Shown here piece after piece: positions 58,217 through 64,000 of a stretch of DNA of 64,000 nt. This DNA is from Microbacterium sp. EYE_78 (lineage in GTDB: Bacteria; Actinomycetota; Actinomycetes; Actinomycetales; Microbacteriaceae). The position numbers were made by a program, and so were the translations under genes. Position 1 is the first letter of the stretch. Each line of letters opens with the position of its first letter. The stretch is from NCBI RefSeq assembly GCF_023149035.1, contig NZ_JAHXMY010000002.1, positions 1,054,001-1,118,000 of the forward strand, in the 5' to 3' direction. Under the pieces are notes generated by a model. That model saw only the letters and a program-made list of their open reading frames with translations. It did not search any database and was not told the DNA's origin.

Positions 58217-60289
58217 TCAGGCGTCGATGCGCTCGCGATCGAGCCGCTCGCTGGAGGTGACGATGAAGTCGCGGCGCGGCGCCACCTCGGAGCCCATCAG
58301 GAGCTCGAAGACGGTGGACGCGGACTCCGCGTCCTGCACCCGGACCCGGCGGAGCGTGCGACCCGCCCGATCCATCGTCGTCGTCGCCAGCTGGTCGGCA
58401 TCCATCTCTCCGAGGCCCTTGTATCGCTGCACCGGCTCCTGCCAGCGCTTCCCCGATTTCGTGAGCTTGGCCAACAGTGCGTGCAGCTCCTGCTCGCTGT
58501 AGGTGTAGGTGGTGTCATTGGGCTTGGAGCCGGGATTGACGACCACGACGCGGTGCAGCGGTGGGACGGCCGCATAGACTCTGCCCTCTTCGATGAGCGG
58601 TCGCATGTAGCGGAAGAACAGCGTCAGCAGCAGCGTCCGGATGTGGGCGCCGTCGACGTCCGCATCGCTCATCAGGATGATCTTGCCGTACCGCGCCGCG
58701 TCGAGGTCGAACGAGCGACCGGAGCCGGCGCCGATGACCTGGATGATGGCGGCGCACTCGGCGTTCGAGAGCATGTCGCTGATCGACGCCTTCTGGACGT
58801 TGAGGATCTTGCCCCGGATGGGCAGCAGCGCCTGATACTCGCTGTTGCGGGCGTGCTTGGCCGTACCGAGCGCCGAATCCCCCTCGACGATGAACAGCTC
58901 CGACTCCGCGACGTCGTTGGTCCGGCAGTCGGCGAGCTTGGTGGGGAGGGACGAGGACTCCAGCGCGTTCTTCCGACGCTGGGTCTCCTTGTGGGTCCGC
59001 GCCGAGATGCGCGCCTTCATCTCGGAGACGACCTTCTCGAGCAGCTGAGCGGTCTGCGCCTTGTCGTCGCGCTTCGTCGAGGCGAACTTCGCCGCGAGCT
59101 CCTTGGAGACGACCGAGGTCACGATGTTGCGGACCGCCGGTGTCCCGAGGATCTCCTTCGTCTGACCCTCGAACTGCGGCTCGGGCAGGCGGACCGTCAG
59201 CACGGCCGAGAGACCGGCGAGGATGTCGTCCTTCTCGATCTTCTCGCTGGCGCCGACCTTGAGCTTGCGTGCGTTGGTCTCGATCTGGCCGCGGATGGTC
59301 TTCATGAGGCCCTGCTCGAACCCCTGCTGATGAGTGCCGCCCTTCGGCGTGGCGATGATGTTGACGAACGACCGCGAGACCGTTTCGTACCCCGTCCCCC
59401 ACCGCAGTGCGACGTCGACCTCGCATTCACGCTGCACATCGGTCGGCACCATCGCCCCCGAGGCCTGCAGGACGGGAACCGTCTCGGTGAAGGTCCCTGT
59501 GCCGCTGAGTCGCCACGTGTCGGTGATCGGGGCATCCGGTGCGAGGAACTCGGCGAACTCCGAGATGCCGCCGTCGAAGCGGTAGCTGGTCTCGATCGGC
59601 TCCTCGGCGCGCTGGTCGACGATGACGATCTCGAGGCCCGGCACGAGGAACGCGGTCTGGCGGGCGCGCTGTTCGAGCTCGCCGAGGTCGAACGCGGCGT
59701 CCTTCGTGAAGATCTGACGATCGGCCCAGTAGCGGATGCGGGTGCCGGTGGCCCCCTTGGCGGCCTTGCCGACGACACGGAGTTCGCTCGACTTCTCGAA
59801 CGGCCGGAACCCGGATGCCGGCGAATCGCCGTCGAAGCGCCCCGGCTCACCACGGTGGAACGACATGGCGTACGTCTTGCCCGCCCGGTCGACCTCGACG
59901 TCGAGCCGCTCGGACAGGGCGTTCACGACCGAGGCGCCCACGCCGTGGAGTCCACCGGAGGCCGCGTACGACCCACCGCCGAACTTGCCCCCGGCGTGCA
60001 GCTTCGTGAACACGACCTCGACACCGGTGAGACCGGTCCGGGGCTCCACGTCGACGGGGATGCCGCGGGCCCGGTCGCGCACCTCGACGCTCCCGTCCGC
60101 GTGCAGCAGGATGTCGATGCGCGATCCGTGCCCGCCGAGCGCCTCGTCGACGGAGTTGTCGATGATCTCCCAGAGGCAGTGCATGAGGCCGCGCGAATCG
60201 GTCGAGCCGATGTACATGCCCGGTCGCTTGCGGACGGCTTCGAGTCCCTCGAGGACCTGGAGGTGGTGGGCTGAGTACTCGGCTGTCAC
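58217..60289 (-). CDS. parE: DNA topoisomerase IV subunit B
   Basis: ATPase subunit of 690 residues. The GHKL domain has EIIDNSVDEALGGHG, DRARGIPVDVEPRTG and GGKFGGGSYAASGGLHGVGASVVNAL. The Toprim part has EGDSALGTAKHARNSEYQALLPIRGKILNVQK and DADVDGAHIRTLLLT. EGDSALG rather than EGDSAGG is the variant seen in actinobacterial ParE. The GTG start with GGGAG just upstream is chosen since homology begins there. Pairs with the ParC product encoded on the other strand. Confidence 0.94.
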   Translation of the reverse strand: MTAEYSAHHLQVLEGLEAVRKRPGMYIGSTDSRGLMHCLWEIIDNSVDEALGGHGSRIDILLHADGSVEVRDRARGIPVDVEPRTGLTGVEVVFTKLHAGGKFGGGSYAASGGLHGVGASVVNALSERLDVEVDRAGKTYAMSFHRGEPGRFDGDSPASGFRPFEKSSELRVVGKAAKGATGTRIRYWADRQIFTKDAAFDLGELEQRARQTAFLVPGLEIVIVDQRAEEPIETSYRFDGGISEFAEFLAPDAPITDTWRLSGTGTFTETVPVLQASGAMVPTDVQRECEVDVALRWGTGYETVSRSFVNIIATPKGGTHQQGFEQGLMKTIRGQIETNARKLKVGASEKIEKDDILAGLSAVLTVRLPEPQFEGQTKEILGTPAVRNIVTSVVSKELAAKFASTKRDDKAQTAQLLEKVVSEMKARISARTHKETQRRKNALESSSLPTKLADCRTNDVAESELFIVEGDSALGTAKHARNSEYQALLPIRGKILNVQKASISDMLSNAECAAIIQVIGAGSGRSFDLDAARYGKIILMSDADVDGAHIRTLLLTLFFRYMRPLIEEGRVYAAVPPLHRVVVVNPGSKPNDTTYTYSEQELHALLAKLTKSGKRWQEPVQRYKGLGEMDADQLATTTMDRAGRTLRRVRVQDAESASTVFELLMGSEVAPRRDFIVTSSERLDRERIDA

Positions 60290-60482
60290 GATCTCCCATC
60301 GTATGCGCGGCGGCCGACACCGGCGGCTCGACACACGCGGTGTGACCGACCCGTCATGGGGATGCGGACGCACACCGTACGCGCACAGCGAAATGTCGCG
60401 CAATGGCGGCATACCTGCAACATCCCCGTGGTTGTATGTCATGACAGTTCACCGTCTTGAGCAGTACGAGGAGGCACCTGAC

Positions 60483-60704
60483 ATGAGCACGTCGACCACC
60501 ACCGAGCCTGGAGCCGTCCTCGAGCACCGTCTCACCGCCATGGACCGCTGCGACTCCTGCGGAGCGCAGGCGTACATCGCGGCTGAGGTCAACGGCAGCG
60601 AGCTGCTGTTCTGCGCGCACCATGGCCGCAAGTACGAAGAGAAGCTCCGCGCCGTCGCGACCTCCTGGCACGACGAGACCGCGCGACTCTCCGAGAGCGT
60701 CTGA
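60483..60704 (+). CDS. DUF7455 small Cys-rich protein
   Basis: The 73-residue protein has LTAMDRCDSCGAQAYIAAEVNGSELLFCAHHGRKYEEKL, with a C-x2-C and C-x2-H that should bind zinc. This small family lies near the primary sigma factor gene in many Actinobacteria, as here. Function unknown. A GAGGAGG site nine bases before the ATG fixes the start; an in-frame ATG 14 codons upstream is possible. Confidence 0.88.
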   Translation: MSTSTTTEPGAVLEHRLTAMDRCDSCGAQAYIAAEVNGSELLFCAHHGRKYEEKLRAVATSWHDETARLSESV

Positions 60705-60720
60705 AGCGCGGCAGCCCGAT

Positions 60721-60761
60721 CACGTCGAAGGCCCCCTGCATCGCAGGGGGCCTTCGACGTG
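60721..60761. terminator. bidirectional terminator, 19-bp perfect stem
   Basis: CACGTCGAAGGCCCCCTGC and its exact complement flank a three-base ATC loop. It lies between the convergent DUF7455 gene and the sigA-led operon and would stop both. Confidence 0.9.
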
Positions 60762-60769
60762 TGGATGGA

Positions 60770-61783
60770 TCAGAAGCCGACGGCCGCCTGGTAGACCGGG
60801 AGCAGCCCGGTCCGCACACCTGACGCGGACGGCTTGGGCTGGAAGACACTCGAGTTGTGGTTGCCCTCGATGACGACCGGGCCGCTGGGCGTGATCGCGA
60901 TGTCCCAGCCGACGTACGGAGCCTCGGGCGTGCGGCGCGCGAGCGCGGCCACCAGGTCCAGGACGCGGTCGTACTGGGGAACGCGGAAGCCGACGATCGC
61001 GGTGCCCGTCACCGGGTGCTCGCGGTACACATTGCTGTTCTTGTCGACACCGGGATAGAGGGCGACGCCCTCGTCGTCGAGCATGGTGAACATCCCGCCC
61101 GAGGCGAAGTTGTCGATCACGTCGCCGTTGCCGATCCGGAGGACGGCGGCCAGGAGATGCACGCGGTCCTCACCGTCGAGGAAGGTGATGAGGCGGACGG
61201 TGTTCACCGCGTCCGGGTAGAGCGCCGACATCTCCAGGTGCTGCACGATGAACTCGTCGAGCACGGTCTGACCCTTCGCGGTGACCGCCGCGCGGAATCC
61301 CGCGGCATCCGTTCCCGCACCGACCTCGTGGAGATCGATGCCGCCGCCGCCGTGGCCCTCGTTCGGCTTGGCGAGCACCTTCGGGTGCCGCGCGAGGAAC
61401 TCCCCCAGCTGCACGTCGTCGACGTCGCGGAGATCGATCGTCTCCCGACCCAGCAGGTCGGCGTACTCCCGCGCGAAACGACGCTTGTCCTCGAGCTTCG
61501 AACGGCCCTCGGGCGTGTTGTACATCTTCGTGATGCGGAACGACTTGGGATGCGTCATCCACGTCTTCCGCTCGCTCGCGCTGAGCAGGCGGATGTCCCA
61601 GACGGCGTAGTCGCGGAACGCCATGTCGTACCGGACGGAACACCACAGCATGTCCGCGATGATGATGGGCAGCGGCGCCTTCGACACCTGCTGCACGGTC
61701 CGAGCGAACTCGACGAGGTTGCCGGGACGGAGCTTGCGCGCCCGTCGGATCAGGTACTGCAGGCGGACGCGGATGCGGCGCAT
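60770..61783 (-). CDS. sugar-transfer-associated ATP-grasp family protein, copy 2
   Basis: A 337-residue ATP-grasp enzyme. Shared with copy 1 are SKAPL, ADMxWCSVRY, ERKTxMTxPKSF, the ATP-lysine region KVLAKPNEGHGGGGIDL, FIVQHLEMSALYPDAVNTVRL, IGNGDVIDNFASGGMFTMLD and the metal-binding GWDIAITPSGPVVIEGNHNSSVFQ. ATP-grasp enzymes join a carboxylate to an amine or thiol through an acyl phosphate. The family is predicted to act on cell-surface glycans; the substrate is unknown. GGAGGG six bases before the ATG. It lies 26 bases after copy 1. Confidence 0.88.
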   Translation of the reverse strand: MRRIRVRLQYLIRRARKLRPGNLVEFARTVQQVSKAPLPIIIADMLWCSVRYDMAFRDYAVWDIRLLSASERKTWMTHPKSFRITKMYNTPEGRSKLEDKRRFAREYADLLGRETIDLRDVDDVQLGEFLARHPKVLAKPNEGHGGGGIDLHEVGAGTDAAGFRAAVTAKGQTVLDEFIVQHLEMSALYPDAVNTVRLITFLDGEDRVHLLAAVLRIGNGDVIDNFASGGMFTMLDDEGVALYPGVDKNSNVYREHPVTGTAIVGFRVPQYDRVLDLVAALARRTPEAPYVGWDIAITPSGPVVIEGNHNSSVFQPKPSASGVRTGLLPVYQAAVGF

Positions 61784-61809
61784 GGCGTTCCCTCCGGTGT
61801 TCGAATCGG

Positions 61810-62832
61810 TCAGAATCGCATCGCGGCGCGATACCGGGGCAGCAGCCCTCGGCGGATGCCCGAGACCGACGGCTTGGACTGGAAGACGCCCGAGTTGTGG
61901 TTGCCCTCGATCACGACGGGACCGGTCGGCGTGATGGCGATGTCCCAGCCGATGTAGGGGAAAGCCGGCACGCGTCGCGCGAGACGATCGACGAGGCCGA
62001 GGACCTCGTCGTAGAGCGGCACCTGGAATCCCGTGATCGGGACGCCCGTGGCGGGATGGACCGCGAACGGATGCCCCTCCTCGTCGCTCGCGGCGTGGAG
62101 CGCACGCCCCTGCTCATCGAGCATCGTGTACATCCCGCCGTTGCTGAAGTTGTCGATGACGCCGCCGTTGCCGATCTTCAGCACACCGGCGAGCACGTGC
62201 ACCTCACCGTCCGGATCGATGTACGACACCATGCGCAGCGAGTTGACGCTGCCCGGATACAGCGCCGCCATCTCGGGATGCTGGACGAGCACCTCCTCGA
62301 CGAGCGTCTGCCCGTCGGCGAGCAGCCGCTCTCTGAACGCGGTCGGATCGGCGATCTCGACCGAGTCCACGAGGCTGATCCCGTTGCCGCCGACGCCACC
62401 CGGGTTCTTCGCGATGATGCGGGCGTGTCGACCGACGAAGTCGGCGAAGGTCGCGGCATCCGTCTTGTCGAGGTCGATCCACTCGCGGCCGAGCTCGCCG
62501 CCGAAACGGGTGGCGAACTGCAGCTTGTCGTCGAAGATCGCACGCTGCGCGTTGTCGTTGAGCCGTCGCGACAGGTGGAACGACTTGGGGTCGGTCATGT
62601 AGGTCTTGCGCTCGCGACCCTTCAGGATCCGGAAGTCCCACTCCGAGTAGTTCTCGAACGTCGTCTCGTAGCGGACCGAACACCAGATCATGTCCGCGAC
62701 GACCCACCACAGCGGCGCCTTCGAGAGCGCTGACGACTGGCGTGCGAACTGGAGGACCCGGTCGCCGTCGAAGTTCACGATGCGTCGCACGAAGAATCGG
62801 GCGCGCCGGTAGAGCCTGTGCAGGGCACCCAC
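61810..62832 (-). CDS. sugar-transfer-associated ATP-grasp family protein, copy 1
   Basis: The 340-residue paralogue of the following gene; about half the residues agree by eye. Key segments are ARIIAKNPGGVGGNGISLV (ATP lysine and glycine loop), VLVQHPEMAALYPGSVNSLRM, IGNGGVIDNFSNGGMYTMLDEQG and GWDIAITPTGPVVIEGNHNSGVFQ. The glycine loop and the central part differ from copy 2, so the two may have different substrates. GTG start two bases after the CofE-like stop, without a strong ribosome site of its own, implying translational coupling. Confidence 0.88.
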   Translation of the reverse strand: MGALHRLYRRARFFVRRIVNFDGDRVLQFARQSSALSKAPLWWVVADMIWCSVRYETTFENYSEWDFRILKGRERKTYMTDPKSFHLSRRLNDNAQRAIFDDKLQFATRFGGELGREWIDLDKTDAATFADFVGRHARIIAKNPGGVGGNGISLVDSVEIADPTAFRERLLADGQTLVEEVLVQHPEMAALYPGSVNSLRMVSYIDPDGEVHVLAGVLKIGNGGVIDNFSNGGMYTMLDEQGRALHAASDEEGHPFAVHPATGVPITGFQVPLYDEVLGLVDRLARRVPAFPYIGWDIAITPTGPVVIEGNHNSGVFQSKPSVSGIRRGLLPRYRAAMRF

Positions 62833-62834
62833 GA

Positions 62835-63539
62835 TCAGGCCCCGGTCGTGCGGATGATGCCGAGGGGCGTGGACTGGTGGCCCTGACCGAGCGGGTTGTC
62901 CGACAGGATGCGGACGAGCCGCTGCTCCCCCGCCTTGTCCAGCGTCGATCCGAGGATGTTGCCGCCGATGTCGTTGATGTCGACCACGGCGACCTCGTTG
63001 GAGCCGCCGAGTCGCGCCTTCAGTCGCGCTGCGACCGCGGACGGCTCCTTGGGACCGAGCACGACCGCCTTGTTGTAGGGCGGGATCGTGTGCGGCGTGG
63101 GTCCGTCGATGGACCGGGCCTTATCGCCGGCGATCCGATAGAAGTCGCCGCGCCGCCCGAAGAGCTTCGTGACGGCGGCGACGGCTGCCGCGAACACGAT
63201 GCGGGGCGTCCCGCACTCGCGGAGCGCCATCTCCATCGTCTCCGGCATGCCGAGGCCGATGCCGTACTTCGTCTTCACGACGTAGCGCGAGAGGAAGCGG
63301 GCCAGCGGGCGCGGGTTGATGTCCTCGACCAGGTACGAGCGACCCTGCGTGATCGCGACGATCTTCTCCGTCACGAACAGCAGGTCGCCCGGCTGCAGCT
63401 CGGACGCCGCGTACTGCTCGACGATCGCGTCGATGTCCTCGCCGGGCATGACGACGTGGGTGCGGATCGGAATCCGGGCGTACGAGGCCCCGTCGACCGC
63501 CCGCGTGAGTTCCTTGCCCTCGTTCGCGGCGCCGCTCAT
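62835..63539 (-). CDS. coenzyme F420-0:L-glutamate ligase-like (CofE-family) protein
   Basis: The 234 residues have the CofE/FbiB N-terminal-like core: [67 protein letters not shown] and [15 protein letters not shown]. True CofE adds glutamate to F420-0 through an amide bond using GTP. No other F420 gene is in the window, and association with two ATP-grasp ligases suggests a different amide-forming role. The ATG overlaps the sigA stop by four bases. Confidence 0.85.
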   Translation of the reverse strand: MSGAANEGKELTRAVDGASYARIPIRTHVVMPGEDIDAIVEQYAASELQPGDLLFVTEKIVAITQGRSYLVEDINPRPLARFLSRYVVKTKYGIGLGMPETMEMALRECGTPRIVFAAAVAAVTKLFGRRGDFYRIAGDKARSIDGPTPHTIPPYNKAVVLGPKEPSAVAARLKARLGGSNEVAVVDINDIGGNILGSTLDKAGEQRLVRILSDNPLGQGHQSTPLGIIRTTGA

Positions 63540-64000
63540 TCGAGGTAGTCCCGCAGCGACTGCGAACGCGACGGGTGCCGCAGCTTCGCCATCGTCTTGG
63601 ACTCGATCTGACGGATGCGCTCGCGGGTCACGCCGAAGGTGTCGCCGATCTGGTCGAGCGTCTTGGGCTGGCCGTCGCCGAGACCGAAGCGCATCCGGAT
63701 GACGCCCGCCTCGCGCTCGCTCAGCGAGTCGAGGAGGGACTCCAGCTGGCGCTGCAGCATCGTGAAGCCGACGGCGTCCGCCGGGACCACGGCCTCGGTG
63801 TCCTCGATCAGGTCGCCGAACTCGCTGTCGCCGTCCTCGCCGAGCGGGGTGTGCAGCGAGATGGGCTCGCGCCCGTACTTCTGCACCTCGATGACCTTCT
63901 CGGGGGTCATGTCCAGCTCGCGGCTGAGCTCCTCGGGCGTGGGCTCGCGTCCCAGGTCCTGGAGCATCTGACGCTGCACGCGGGCGAGCTTGTTGATGAC
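63536..64000 (-). CDS. sigA: primary RNA polymerase sigma factor, C-terminal part
   Basis: Partial: the gene continues past the right edge, leaving 154 codons. Regions 3 and 4 are visible. Region 3 is [24 protein letters not shown] and [29 protein letters not shown]; region 4 has [48 protein letters not shown], the -35-recognising helix-turn-helix of the principal sigma group. It ends in [10 protein letters not shown]. The stop overlaps the CofE-like start as ATGA. Confidence 0.97.
   Translation of the reverse strand, partial: VINKLARVQRQMLQDLGREPTPEELSRELDMTPEKVIEVQKYGREPISLHTPLGEDGDSEFGDLIEDTEAVVPADAVGFTMLQRQLESLLDSLSEREAGVIRMRFGLGDGQPKTLDQIGDTFGVTRERIRQIESKTMAKLRHPSRSQSLRDYLE

Noticed and set aside
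58160..60274. 704-codon open frame on the plus strand
   Set aside because: Antisense shadow of parE; no recognisable domain.
55478..60289. DNA gyrase gyrA/gyrB
   Set aside because: The convergent arrangement around DUF4287, the EGDSALG Toprim variant and the absence of a GyrA box fit topoisomerase IV; gyrase is usually near dnaA/recF.
62835..63539. Evidence for F420 biosynthesis
   Set aside because: Only a CofE-family domain is present; no FbiA, FbiC or FbiD-like gene lies in the window, so the pathway cannot be claimed.

Overview
The window is an ordinary chromosomal segment of a high-GC Actinobacterium, most likely Microbacterium or a close relative in the Microbacteriaceae. The support is the strong G/C preference at third codon positions, many GTG starts, actinobacteria-specific families (SepH, DUF3000, DUF3093, DUF3159, DUF3710, DUF4193, DUF7455, and the Microbacteriaceae-type DUF6098 and DUF7882), and gene orders typical of the group (pdxS-pdxT / yebC-ruvCAB-yajC-secDF-relA, dut-DUF3710-DUF3159, thrS-HIT, parC/parE). 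No phage, insertion sequence, CRISPR array or plasmid gene is visible.

Layout. 1-6900 (minus strand): start of ruvX, alaS, a small membrane protein, rpsD with a structured leader, a NUDIX-TPR-NUDIX fusion, and rarA. 6990-9290 (plus): a Ser/Pro-tailed membrane protein, a DUF349 protein and an orphan AbiEi-like protein. 9256-17942 (minus): relA, secF-secD-yajC, ruvB-ruvA (with its own LexA-like box), ruvC and yebC. 18047-23141: a vitamin B6 block of pdxS-pdxT, a divergent PdxR-type regulator coupled to a pyridoxal kinase, and a PLP-dependent decarboxylase placed between pdxT and yebC. 23164-25850: HIT phosphorylase and thrS, with a putative threonine-rich leader peptide. 25877-30312: transporter, AlkD-like glycosylase, ACT protein, alcohol dehydrogenase, YnfA, DUF7882 and a 43-residue membrane peptide. 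30461-30990: tRNA-Val(GAC), Cys and Gly on the minus strand and a divergent tRNA-Val(CAC). 31037-38613: metallo-hydrolase, DUF6098, amtB with a GlnR-like box, zapE, RibD-like reductase, hydrolase, DUF3000 and an RNase D/HRDC protein. 38684-42041: fadA-fadB. 42096-49559: pepN, dxs and aconitase. 49709-55390: LON-domain protein, DUF3159-DUF3710-dut, DUF3093, DUF4193, sepH and a phosphodiesterase. 55478-60289: parC, DUF4287 and parE. 60483-64000: DUF7455, then a minus-strand operon in which the primary sigma factor gene is followed, with a 4-base overlap, by a CofE-like amide ligase and two paralogous ATP-grasp enzymes.

Most of the content is housekeeping: translation, recombination repair, secretion, stringent response, cofactor B6, beta-oxidation, isoprenoid entry, TCA cycle and topoisomerase IV. 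The parts most worth a second look are the sigA-coupled ligase/ATP-grasp cassette, the double-NUDIX fusion, the thrS leader, and several readable operator sites (LexA-like at ruvA, GlnR-like at amtB, MarR-like and DtxR-like at acnA). All assignments come from reading the sequence and remembered family motifs; no database search was run.
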